Source of the DNA: Darksidea phi
Lineage: Eukaryota; Ascomycota; Dothideomycetes; Pleosporales; Lentitheciaceae
Length of the DNA stretch: 64,000 bases
Direction: 5' to 3'
Assembly (NCBI GenBank): GCA_030770425.1
Contig: JASJFT010000051.1
Location: 182,433-246,432, forward strand
Shown: one piece after another, positions 42,874 to 51,958 of the stretch
Layout of the letters: each line of letters begins with the position of its first letter
Position numbering within the stretch: the first letter of the stretch is position 1
Translations under genes and position numbers: made by a program
The notes under the pieces: model-generated
Databases searched by the model: none
What the model was told of the DNA's origin: nothing
What the model saw: the letters and a program-made list of their open reading frames with translations, nothing else

Positions 42874-42877
42874 GATA

Positions 42878-43128
42878 TATTAATAGTTTCCTTTAGAATT
42901 TCTATTTAATCTAGTTTAAGTTTTATTTATTATATTTTACTATAAGATATTATATACTACTAAGTATTATCTAATTCTTTAATATTACTCTATTTACTAT
43001 ATTTTATAATAAGATATATTATATTAAGACGATTAGTACCTCGTACTTATTATATAGCTAGCTTCTAATATAGATTCTATAATATACTAATCTTATAACT
43101 ATATAACTTCTACCCTTACTAATCTATA
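42878..43128 (+). repeat. 3' LTR of Copia B
   Basis: It is 251 bp and pairs with 9120-9303. It starts at the last base of the C target duplication and is followed by GATAA, the B target duplication. Confidence 0.78.
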
Positions 43129-43133
43129 GATAA

Positions 43134-43169
43134 TAATTTAAAAGTTCTTTAATAGAAGTAGATATAATA
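43134..43169 (-). repeat. Remaining 36 bp of the Gypsy G LTR
   Basis: It matches the outer end of the E LTR (AATTTAAAAGTTC... to GATATAATA) and completes the LTR interrupted at 9119. It marks the outer right edge of the nest. Confidence 0.7.
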
Positions 43170-43178
43170 TTTAATAAA

Positions 43179-43289
43179 TAATTTCGCGCTAGATTATATT
43201 AGTCTTTTTTAATTAGCTTAGGAGTATCTAGAAGTTATAACGACCTCGTATTAGACTAGAAGTTAAAAGGAGTTTTTAGCGCGAAATTA
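43179..43289. repeat. 111-bp element with perfect 13-bp terminal inverted repeats
   Basis: TAATTTCGCGCTA at 43179-43191 is the exact reverse complement of TAGCGCGAAATTA at 43277-43289. The interior is AT-rich and RIP-like, whereas the ends keep CGCG. It lies at the switch from the transposon nest to normal-composition DNA. It could be a MITE, a foldback remnant, or the ends of an older element. Confidence 0.6.
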
Positions 43290-43578
43290 ACGAGACTAGT
43301 ATAAAATCACTTGCGGCGCGGCTAATTTATGAGATAAGTGGCATTTCAATCACCGGGTATTACATGCTCGCACGGACCAACGCACGGGACTATCGTACAA
43401 GACGGGGATCTGAGAGTCAAGCATTGTGCAGGCCGCTTGGTAGCTTTGCTTGCGAGCTTGCTTCGACCTCGCCACACCTTGATGCTGACCTGGGTTGCGC
43501 CGCACACATGCAGCCTGACGGATTGCACTGCCTGCTTTGTGCAGTGATATTTATCCGCACAATTGCCCCATTGTAGAC
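43290..43578 (+). promoter_or_regulatory. Upstream region of the dioxygenase gene
   Basis: About 290 bp separate the end of RIP-type DNA from the start codon. Composition becomes normal at about 43310. No convincing TATA box stands out. Short frames here (43338-43590) overlap on both strands and look spurious. Confidence 0.35.
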
Positions 43579-44802
43579 ATGGCCGTTGCCCCAAACATGA
43601 TCCCCATCGTCGACCTCTCGCCGTTTGCCAGCACCCACGCCGATGCCAGCCTCCGCCAGCAGCGGGCCAAGGAGCTGCACGAGGCGGTGCGCGTCAACGG
43701 CTGTGTCGGGCTCGCCGGCCACGGCGTCAGCGGCGAGCTGCTCCAGCAGGCCTTTGCCGTGTCCAATCAGCTGTTCGGCCTGCCCTACGCCGACAAGATG
43801 AAGGCGCCGCATCCCAACGGCCACACGCCGCACCGAGGCTACTCGGGGACGGGCAAAGAGCGCGGTGCTGTCAAGACGGCCCGCGAGACCGACGACGAGG
43901 ACCTGAAGCAGCAGTACACGTCCACGGCCGACTACAAGGAGAGCTACGAGATTGGCAGCGAGGAGAACCGCGTGCAGTACAACATCTGGCTCCCCGAGGA
44001 CACGCTGCCGGGCTTCCGCGACTTCACCACCCGCTTCTTCTGGGAGCTCAACAAGACGGCCCGGCTCATCCTCGACGCCCTCATCGAGGCCCTGGGCCTC
44101 CCCGACGCCGAGGCAGACGCCGTCCGCGCGCTGCATACCGGCCATGACAACCAGCTTCGCCTGCTGCACTACCCACCCATTACGGATGCCATGATTGGCG
44201 ACGAGAGCGTAGGTCGCTTGGGGGCGCATACAGACTGGAGGTGAGTGTATCCTCTGCATCCCCCTCCACGACCGACGGCTACCTGCCGCTTACAAGTGAA
44301 TGGGAACCCCGACGCTGACCACATCTACTTCTAGCACCTTCACCTTCCTCTTCCAGGACGAGAACTCAGGGCTCGAGTTTGGAGATCGAGCCTCGGGTGA
44401 CTTCATCCCTGCTACGCCCCGCGAGGGGGTCCTGTACATGAATATCGGGGACATGTTCCAGCGCATTTCAAACAGTAAGTAGGAGGCCCGCAAGGGCAAC
44501 CCTCCCTTTCTTCTGGCCAAAGCCTCCGTCTTCTTGTCCCCCGTTTCGATGCTGACCTCTTTCTTCCCCTGCTCCCAGACATCTACCCGTCCGGCCTGCA
44601 CCGCGTCAGCGTCTCAGGTAAAGCCAGTGGCCAGCCAACGCCTGCCAGGTACTCGATCCCGTACTTTGTCTGCCCGGCGCCCGACGGCACCATTGAGCCG
44701 CAGCCTTCGCTTGTGGCAGCCGTTGGAAAGAAGCATTACGAGCCAATCACGTACCAGAAGTTTGCAGAGCAGATGTTTGACACGACCAACATCTACGATT
44801 AG
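43579..44802 (+). CDS. 2-oxoglutarate/Fe(II)-dependent dioxygenase, isopenicillin N synthase-like fold
   Basis: Three exons (43579-44240, 44335-44474, 44579-44802) with GT-AG introns of 94 and 104 bp give an uninterrupted 341-residue protein. The N-terminal DIOX_N part (residues 5-130) starts IPIVDLSPFA. The C-terminal 2OG-Fe(II) oxygenase part carries the facial triad His217-x-Asp219 (HTDW, at the first splice site) and His275 (LHRV), and the 2-oxoglutarate-binding Arg291-x-Ser293 (RYSIPYF). All catalytic residues are present and the length is normal, so it is probably active. It would hydroxylate, desaturate or close rings on a small molecule in the cytosol; the substrate cannot be read from sequence. 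The start is the first ATG in frame before the domain. No secondary-metabolite backbone gene is in the window. Confidence 0.93.
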
Positions 44803-45206
44803 GAGCACGTCATGTGAGGTTGCAAGAGCGTTGTGAGAGACGCGGCAAAACATGGTATAGCGAGAGGGATCTTGTCCCCGTAATAGAATTCATTTCATCT
44901 AGACTACTGCGTCTACCGTGAAGACTCGAACGTGTTGATTGATATACCGCTTGTAGCCATCCATTAAGAAATTCAATAGAGGTCCCCATGCCCCAGCGAC
45001 ATGCGTACTTTGGTCGGGATTCAACACATGGCAACAACGAAACCGAAAACCAGGCGTGAGCACAAGAGATGACGGAACCATGAAACTATTCCAAGAAACC
45101 CACCGTCCAGCGAAACGAAATATTTTCCCTCCCCTACCAAAAACAAAAGTAATCTACCCCCCTCCCCTTCCGCTCCGGACACGCACGCTGTACAACAAAC
45201 ACGCAC
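44803..45206. other. Intergenic region between two convergent genes
   Basis: About 400 bp hold the 3' flanks of the dioxygenase (+) and the rhodopsin-domain gene (-). Short frames here have no recognisable content. I see no RNA gene or repeat. Confidence 0.5.
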
Positions 45207-46461
45207 CTACCGCCTTAACGATTCCAGATCCACACTCTTCGTGACCTGAATCGCACTCTCCTTCCCATCCACCCCCTTGTACACCGAGTCCATCTCGATA
45301 TCGCCCCTCTGCACCGCGACACGGCTGCCGCTCCCGTCGCGGCCGCGTGGATCAAAGATGGGATCGAGGTCGTCCTCGGACGGCCGCTTGGAGCCCAGTC
45401 GCTCGTGCTCGCGCCGGTGCCGGCTAGACGAGGAGCGCGACTGTCGCGGCCCGAGCGAGCCCCCCGACAGGTTCGACAGCGCAATGGTGAAGCCCTCGAT
45501 CATGGTTTGCACCTGCTTGAGCCTGAACATGCCCGAGAGCGAGGGGAGGCAGACGGCGCACAGGGCGAAGCACGCTTCGATGTAGATGAAGTAGATGGCG
45601 GCTGTGGAGGCGACTGGCGGGGGGTTAGATTGTTGCTCGGGGAGAGAGACGGTGCCACTGCGGGGAGTAGGGATGGGGTCGGCTTACAGTTTGGATCTAC
45701 CGTCATTGCGAATTGGACTGTACGAAGGACGAGTCAGTGCTGAAATTCGAAAGTGTGTCTGCATCTTGGTGTTTCGGGGATTCTCACCATCCAGTTCCTC
45801 GACGATGATGACCATTCGAGTAATCGACGCTGCGACGGCACTGAAGCGGTGTTAGCTAGTCCGGAACCGCCCCCATGCATACATGGTATACGAACAGTCC
45901 ACCCAGTGCAAAGATAACCAACGTCGCAAACTTGTTCGCCCTCGACAATTGCAGCTTCAAGACCAGCGGGATAGGAAAGAACATAATGATGCAGTCAATC
46001 AGAGTGTTGGAAATAGCCAGCGACAAGTTGATCTTGGCCAGGTCGGCGGGACACTTGAGCTGGTTCTCCTGGCTGGTCTAGTAATAGTCGAAATGGATCC
46101 CGCAGCCAAACAACCAGCCGAAGAAGAAGCCGCATCCCCAAACGACTATCAGCGCCGTGAGTGCGTGGAGAGCCGTGTTGACGACGCGCTCGTAGAAGAG
46201 CACGCAGCTCAGCTTGATCAGGGCCAGCGCCGGCGTGCTGATCAGGATGAGGATGAAGAAGGCCTTGCGCGTAATCGTCTGCAGCCGACTCGAGGCTGCC
46301 AGCTGCGACGTGCCCTCGACCTTGGGTGTTGCATAGCCCAGCGATTGTGTCCCCACGCCGACAAGAATGGTCGCCGCCATGCCCAACACAACGACGAGCG
46401 CGGGGACAGTGCACCAGTCGTCGGGGCCGAAGCGAGCACGCTGTTTCTGCGAATCCAGCAC
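45207..46461 (-). pseudogene. Fungal rhodopsin-domain integral membrane protein, probably broken
   Basis: Segments in order fit the fungal rhodopsin-domain family (multi-pass, microbial-rhodopsin-unrelated). RFGPDDW opens the second helix, with further hydrophobic helices at 46390-46080 (VVWGCGFFFGWLFGCGIHFDYY), 46077-45840 (LAISNTLIDCIIMFFPIPLVLKLQ) and 45613-45540 (AAIYFIYIEACFALCAVCLP). A Ser/Arg-rich cytosolic tail ends at 45207. Introns at 45787-45718 and 45687-45614 join in phase. Odd points: TAG at 46080-46078 breaks the frame after HFDYY, where the family commonly has Trp (TGG to TAG); no clean in-phase intron joins 45885 to 45840; and the first helix and start codon are not found, although an acceptor-like CAG lies at about 46450. 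Probably a pseudogene, or errors in the sequence. Confidence 0.7.
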
Positions 46462-46841
46462 GAAACTTCAAAATGATGCGCGAGGAAGCGGCCCGTCTGA
46501 ATATAACGGACAGCAGTAGGTAGTAGCAGGCAGCAGCAGACAGCAGTAGCTCTTTCTATTATCGTTGCAGCCTACTACGAACGCGAGGCGAATGGCGTTG
46601 TGCCACAAAACGATAGACTCTGCAAAAATACGATAGTCGGGCGTTGCTTATTGGTTTGGATAACAAAGCCTTTTTTTTCCGGTGAAGATTCTGACCAGGC
46701 TGAGCAGCCTTAAAAAACTGACGCACTCGCGTTTCCAAGTTTCCAACTTCCCTACCTCACCAATTTTTTGTAACAGATACCTCATTCTGTCTTTCTTAAA
46801 ACATTAGCAAGATTCGAACGACTTTAAATCCCACGCAAGAC
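46462..46841. promoter_or_regulatory. Intergenic region between divergent genes
   Basis: Presumed shared upstream region of the rhodopsin-domain and HET genes. It contains a CAG-rich stretch (about 46510-46550) and a T-run (46670-46679). The missing first exon of the rhodopsin gene may lie here. No defined regulatory motif can be supported. Confidence 0.35.
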
Positions 46842-49016
46842 ATGTCAGTCGTGCATTTAATTCCTCTTGAATTAAGACAAGACGGAGTTATTCCGATTAC
46901 TGGAGAGGACATGCAGGGCTGGAAACCGCATAGTCGGGCTATTGGAGTAAGCCGTCTCCATTACAATAATAGGCATAGTATTAAGTTCATCGCCTCCAGG
47001 AACAGATGGTGGACGATTTATTCGACCCTTTGATTAAGTTTAGAAAAGAAGTCTCCGAAGAAAAAAGCGCTAGTGAGCGCAAAGCATTAGAGACAAATAA
47101 AGATGCATCTGCCAATGTTTCTGAGAACGAGTCCGACGCTCCGAAACACGCATCACTCCCAGAGCACGTTGAGTCTACTTCGCCCACTTACACGCTTCAT
47201 GAAGCCCTAAGTCGTTCTCCGGAAGGTCTTATGAGCCAAATAAGAGAGATCCAAAAACATCGTGTCAGTCGGGAGCACATCATCTCTTGGGCATACAACC
47301 TCAAACTGCTGACAGGTAGTCCGGCGTCCAATCCTTCTTCGGCCGAGGCGCATCAGGTACAGGACTACGTCAAGTGTCCCTGCAAGTGGGAGGATAGGTC
47401 AACACCGTCCGCATTATCTGGCCCATGCAGTTGTCAGTCAGAAGTACACGCGTTTACACCCTCCTCTGACGAATTCACGTTGATCAGAGCGCCCGGTTGC
47501 CAGCACTACGTCGCGATATCCTACAGATGGCGAGACAGCCCTCCATCGGAGAACATGGTCGTCATTCACGAAGACCAGAAAAGCCAATATCCGCACCGCC
47601 CGGTGTACTTCGTCGAAGCGCCGCATTTGCTCAACGGCACGGCTACCAGCTTCTCTGGTGCGATCAGGAATGTATTGACCAAGAAGATCCCAAAGACAAG
47701 GAGCCAGGGATACAAGCCATGGACGTTGTCTACGAACGAGCTGCAGTATGTGTAGCGCCTTTGGACGCAAGCATCACTACCCAATCCGAATTAGACGTTC
47801 TTGCTTTCGCGACAACACCGGGACCCTTCCCCGACTGGGACAAGTGGTTTGAATGGCTTAATGCGGTTTCGTGGAATAAACTGATTGCAATCGCCGAGGT
47901 GATCAAGAAGATAGCATTGGATCCTTGGTTTAGTCGTGCGTGGATCTTTCAGGAGAGCACGGCAGCATACGCCACAGTTCTTCTGATCCAGTGCAGTGCG
48001 CTTCTTTGCGTCCCTGAACATCTCGGAGGTACGTCTGGAGAGATTGAGCTACCACTTTGCGCATTCCGGATGGTAGTCTGTAAGCTGGACAAGACTTTTC
48101 GGGACCGCGTTGCGAAGCAAGCTTATGAATCAGAAGGGATCCTAGAAGCTTCTCGCTTGCGTGAAATGGGATGGAGCGTGGTGGGGTCAGGTATGGGCGT
48201 CCATTTTCCTGCAGAGGCTGCGTACCAATGGTACGAGAGCGAGCGCGACTCTTGCAAGCCATGGATTGAGTTTTTCGGCGATTTAGTCCTTCACACACTG
48301 CGGCAGTGGATTCACAGCAAGCGATACTTGTGTTCCACGCTAGAGGCCTGCCAGCGCCTTGCGAAGCGCGGCAATAGCATCGTGGCGGACCGGTTAGCTA
48401 TCGTGTCCAATGTTTGTGGTTTTGATGTGAGGTTGAATTCCGATAAGCTTGCTAGTTTGGGATACGATCTTGCCGCCTGTATGTTCTGTTTATCGGTACT
48501 AAACGGAGATCTGTCGACAGCACGAACCGAGGATGGGGCTCGATACAAGGATCTAGACCTGGGTGAATGGGATGTTCTCATGCTTGGGTTGGAGAAAGAC
48601 CAGGGTACGATGTTGAAGAAATGATGATGGACCTCCCGACCGCACCTTCCCTCTTCTCCTGGGCTCCTAAGCTGGTCGAAGGTATAACCAAATCGCGTCT
48701 GGCAAGGAGGCCAGGAGTTAAAACCGCTGGCCAATTCCAGTACCACTTTTCGTTCACGCAGCCGACGTCAATTTTGCATATTGAAGGCTGGCTGTGGAAA
48801 CACTGGCGAACAATTGATGCTTCGCGTTTGGCAAAGACCTTTTATCGCCGTCGTTTCACACAGGAGGAATGGGAAAGGCAGCAAAAGATTCACAGCTCGG
48901 AAAGTCCAAGTCCACCACCGGGTTGTGACGTAGAGCGATGTTGCAAAGTTACAGACGCTTCTGTCCTCAAGCAATGTTTCTGGGACGTTTATAAAATTTT
49001 ATTAAAGTATATATAA
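46842..49016 (+). pseudogene. HET-domain (heterokaryon incompatibility) protein, frameshifted
   Basis: Exon 1 (46842-46946, 35 codons) joins in phase to 47000 through a 53-bp GT-AG intron. The HET domain starts at about 47500 (HYVAISYRW), passes LWCDQECIDQED (about 47650) and reaches WFSRAWIFQES (about 47930), all family landmarks. The frame shifts by one at 47618-47628, so YVAISYRW and LWCDQECI are in different frames. A 47-bp GT-AG intron (47602-47648) could restore the frame but would remove a normally conserved helix. A second shift at about 48570-48610 is needed to reach PSLFSWAP and the rest. The end (LLKYI) is encoded by AT-rich DNA, so the natural C terminus seems lost. HET proteins trigger incompatibility cell death; this one is probably inactive unless the shifts are errors. 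Confidence 0.72.
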
Positions 49017-49345
49017 AGTTATAGCTTTAAGCTTCTTATAAAAGAATATAAACTAAGAAATAGAATAAATAAGAATTAGTATTAAAATACCCCTAGCTAG
49101 ACTAGTATAATAACTAATAAACGGATACTTTAAGAATCTATTTCTACTTCTTTATATTTTTAGATTTAGAATTCTTAAAATATACGTAGAACTATTATAG
49201 TTATTAGTTAAACTAGGGGCTTATTTTAAAACTTTTCTATAATATAATAATATAATATATAGCTACCTAGATAGGTACTTTTCTTTTTATAAAATAGGCT
49301 AATAGGAGATTACGCTTAATAGAAGAGCTATTTCTAGTCCCGCTT
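49000..49345. repeat. Small AT-rich RIP-type patch
   Basis: The composition changes sharply at about 49000 inside the end of the HET reading frame and returns to normal at about 49350. CA and TG are nearly absent. A loose inverted pair, CCCCTAG (49090-49096) and CTAGGGG (49213-49219), with similar flanks (AACTAATAA and complement), suggests a 130-bp MITE-like piece in it. Confidence 0.55.
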
Positions 49346-49384
49346 AGCTAACGTCATCATCCTCTGTACAGACGCGGCCGAGCA

Positions 49385-49470
49385 GATAATCTCGTAACGT
49401 CCCTCACTGCGTAGCGAGACACTGTGTGGCGAGACAAACGAGGGGTACTTTGACTTTTAGCAACCGGAAA
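49385..49470. repeat. Left member of an inverted repeat pair (partner at 57130-57215)
   Basis: The segment CTCACTGCGTAGCGAGA and its flank (GCGAGACAAACG, GGTACTTTGACTTTTAG) matches the reverse complement of 57130-57215 with RIP-type differences. The core is itself nearly palindromic. Probably the terminus of a DNA transposon or a dispersed MITE. Confidence 0.5.
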
Positions 49471-50469
49471 GCCCATACGTACAACGAATATGGCTATAAT
49501 TCTACGAAAATAATCTACTGTAGCTAATTCTGAATGTCTATAATCCCTCCTACCGAAAAATTACCTTCGCATCGTCGCCTCCGCGCCTAACTTGTACAGC
49601 GCATTGTGTCGTGGCATATCAGGCTTTCCTCCCCACAGCGCCAATCTCAAGCCTTTTTCGCTCCGATATTTTGTAGAATAGCCTTATCCTAGCCTCACAA
49701 CCTCCCCCTCATACCAGGAAGTCATTATCAGCCCTATGCGCGACAACGTGAGATCCAACGTTAACGGTAGAGCTCACGCCAGTGCTAAGCTGAAAAAGAG
49801 CTAGTGCAACTTAGTCACATGACTGTTAAGCGAGCAGGTTCAAGAATGAAACCGCCTCTTATGAGGTGAAGTGATGTGCAGAATGCGAACCAAATCAACA
49901 CCAAGCTAAAATCAGTCACCGCTCCCGGTCCACGCTCTGGTTCCCCGCTGTGGGCTCTTCTTTTTTATTCTTGCTCTCTCGCTTCCCCGCCATGGAAATG
50001 GTTTCGGGCCATCAATTACGTAATCATCCCTCTCTCGCTCCGAGCAAAGTCGTCCAACATCTGGGCCAGAGTATGCTGGCACACCAGTTTAGGCACCAGC
50101 TCAACTTTGCATAGCCTTGCCTATCAGGATGCAGGAAGTAAGCCATCATAGGCCATGACAAAAGTACTCGGTCGCGCGGCGACCACACATCTGCCATAGG
50201 CGGGGTAGCTGTCGCTTATTACATCTAGGCAGCTACCAGTGCAGGCGAATAAAACTCTCGTATACATATGCAGCAATCAAGATGAGTAATTTATTGGCTC
50301 TTAAAGCGCCGTTTACATATAAATAGAGCTTGCTCTCTGTTCGCAACTTGCTTAACTGCTATTCTAGCACACAGCAAGGCTGCACTAATATAAGCAAACT
50401 AGGTAAACCGCTGAGAATAGAAGCAAATATTGAAGCTAACACTAAGCACAGGGGTAATCATACCGTAAC
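49471..50469. other. Intergenic, no recognisable gene
   Basis: About 1 kb of mixed composition with no coding frame that I can support. The short frame at 49876-50151 and that at 50330-50533 show no domain and start without good context. Confidence 0.45.
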
Positions 50470-50658
50470 ATGCCTCCCCAACGGAATGTGTGTACGCAAT
50501 GGCAAATTCGATACAGGTGTGGTCACAGCCTGAATAGCGAGTTTGTGAAATGTCCAACCCACGCAAACACGGACAATAGATGCGCTACTGGGGTGTGGGA
50601 GTACCAGGAAGAGAAGACGTCGGGACATAATTGCAAGAATTGTTCCACAAGTGGCTGA
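50470..50658 (+). CDS. Small Cys/His-rich protein, possible zinc-binding
   Basis: A 62-residue frame starting at ATG has regularly placed metal-ligand candidates: Cys8, Cys17, His19, Cys28, His31, Cys38, His53, Cys55 and Cys58. The CGH-x(8)-CPTH and GHNCKNC parts resemble small fungal proteins with paired CxH/CxxC knuckles, but I cannot name the family with certainty. It ends 9 bp before the 3' end of the kinase gene on the other strand. It could also be the 3' exon of a longer gene. It is too short to be sure. Confidence 0.5.
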   Translation: MPPQRNVCTQWQIRYRCGHSLNSEFVKCPTHANTDNRCATGVWEYQEEKTSGHNCKNCSTSG

Positions 50659-50667
50659 GGTACTTCA

Positions 50668-51492
50668 TTACATTACGTTGATTGTCCAGGGCCGTCCTCG
50701 TCCTGACTCGTCACATAGTGCTGCCTCGAGACTTTCGATCTCCTTATCCTTTAGCTCTGCAAAGCCTGGGGCTTTATCACTTTCCGACGAACTTATAGTC
50801 GCTTCCTCCAAATCAATAAATTTCGGGCCTTCTGCTGTCATGACAATGTTGTACTTGGTGATGTCTCCATGAACAATGCCTTGACTATGGAGTTGACGAA
50901 GCGCTCTCCGGCAAACCTCAATGTCGTCAATGGTTGGGATCCGCCCAACAATGGTTTCGCATAAGAACCCGACAATTCGATCTTGTTCACAAGCGTACCC
51001 AAGCAGCCTTGGAACGAGATTAGAGCCTAGCTTTGCTAGAACATGATACGCCTTGACTTCTTGCGCGAGCCACGGTATTTCATGAGAAAACGTTGCAATT
51101 TTGAGGATACAGGTCATGGATCCAAGCTGCACCTGGGAAACACGCTGTCTAAACGACTGCAAAGTTGGTAGTTGGGTAATCTGATATAACGGATAATCGC
51201 CGGGGCAGCGAGGTCGCGGTAACGCCGGTGGAGGAAATGCATTTGTTCTGCATCGAATATTACCGTCGTCTTTGTAAATAGTCAGAGTAGTCCAAATCTG
51301 ATTCCATTCTGGGAGCTTCTTGAGATGTTTAAGTAACGATGGACCGTATGTGCGCTCGTCCTCAGGGACTATGGTCGGATCTTCGATACAGACGTAAACG
51401 ATTCTGCTAGATTGACCGATACCTCGCCGCACTCGATATAGACACTCGGACGAATCGACGAGACAGTTCAGCATCGTGTCTGAAGCTGTCAT
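50668..51492 (-). CDS. Atypical protein kinase-like protein
   Basis: A single exon of 274 residues starts at the ATG at 51492 (a longer frame begins only with TTG). The N-terminal 115 residues have no recognised domain. The kinase-like part shows the ATP-anchoring Lys131 (CILKIA), the helix-C Glu145 (EVKAYHVL), the catalytic loop His208-Gly-Asp210 with Asn215 (HGDITKYN), and Asp227 of the DFG-equivalent (FIDLE). All catalytic positions are present, so it may be active. The catalytic loop HGDI and DLE resemble Bud32/RIO-like or aminoglycoside-kinase-like fungal families more than classical Ser/Thr kinases. The C terminus is short, without the full C-lobe. It lies tail to tail with the Cys/His-rich gene. 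Substrate unknown. Confidence 0.8.
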   Translation of the reverse strand: MTASDTMLNCLVDSSECLYRVRRGIGQSSRIVYVCIEDPTIVPEDERTYGPSLLKHLKKLPEWNQIWTTLTIYKDDGNIRCRTNAFPPPALPRPRCPGDYPLYQITQLPTLQSFRQRVSQVQLGSMTCILKIATFSHEIPWLAQEVKAYHVLAKLGSNLVPRLLGYACEQDRIVGFLCETIVGRIPTIDDIEVCRRALRQLHSQGIVHGDITKYNIVMTAEGPKFIDLEEATISSSESDKAPGFAELKDKEIESLEAALCDESGRGRPWTINVM

Positions 51493-51958
51493 ATTTATCG
51501 TTTCGGTCAATTGTTCGCCGAACGCGGGCGAGTGCCGAAAAGTGTCTCAGAGGGACGAAATGTATTGCGGCGGAAGATGCGAACGACGGTAAGCGGTTAC
51601 ACTTTACTGATATATACCTAGATGGAAATCCCTAAAGTTAGAACGGTTCATGGAGACTTAGGGTAAGGGAGACGGAAACTCACAGTGGAACTCATCATTG
51701 ATAAGAGCGTTGGCATCTGTGCTGTCATGTGAGACCGGCCGCTTTTGGCTGGAAAGCCGGCGGGTGGAGGTGAGCTCGCTGAGTTTCCTAAGTTTGGAAT
51801 AACCTTGGTCGCTGAAACTGGAAGATTGGAAGAGAGGGCGAAAGTTGGCGGAGGCCCATCCCAGGCGGCGCCAAGCCGGGACGCTTACGGCATTCCCCGG
51901 TGCATCGGCGAAATAATCTACCGGTGGCCCGAGCGGTAAAGCACGTGGCAGGGCAACC
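51493..51958. other. Intergenic upstream region of the kinase gene
   Basis: No supported gene. Positions 51923-51950 look like the 5' half of a tRNA (a GTGGCCCGAGCGGT A-box-like motif), but no B box or acceptor partner follows. Confidence 0.4.

Larger units (their letters stand above)
9120..43128 (+). mobile_element. Copia LTR retrotransposon B, split by nested insertions
   Basis: B lies inside the G LTR and is flanked by AATAA (9115-9119) and GATAA (43129-43133), a 5-bp TSD differing by one RIP-type G-to-A change. Its own sequence is 9120-12100, 17787-20058 and 42878-43128, about 5.5 kb. Gag has a decayed CX2CX4HX4C knuckle at about 10535-10585. The integrase tail precedes A2. RNase H follows at about 19340-19730, with remnants of the SSTEAE and KHIDIRxH blocks. 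A purine tract (20048-20055) leads to the 3' LTR. A2 sits in the integrase/RT interval and C sits exactly at the polypurine tract/LTR junction. Confidence 0.8.

Noticed and set aside
1..43300. Native AT-rich DNA such as a centromere core or mitochondrial insertion
   Set aside because: Recognisable Copia and Gypsy domains, LTR pairs and TSDs, and specific loss of CA/TG explain the composition by RIP; a pericentromeric location cannot be excluded from the window alone.
43338..43594. Overlapping short frames on both strands upstream of the dioxygenase
   Set aside because: No domain, overlapping on both strands, and the dioxygenase frame explains the region from 43579.
43417..44259. 280-residue open frame antisense to the dioxygenase
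   Set aside because: A GC-rich shadow of the sense exon; the sense frame has all family motifs and correct splice sites.
45277..45743. Plus-strand frames opposite the rhodopsin-gene tail
   Set aside because: Shadow frames of the C-terminal exon on the minus strand.
51923..51955. tRNA-like GTGGCCCGAGCGGT segment
   Set aside because: Only a 5' arm and A-box-like motif; no B box, anticodon arm or acceptor pairing follows.
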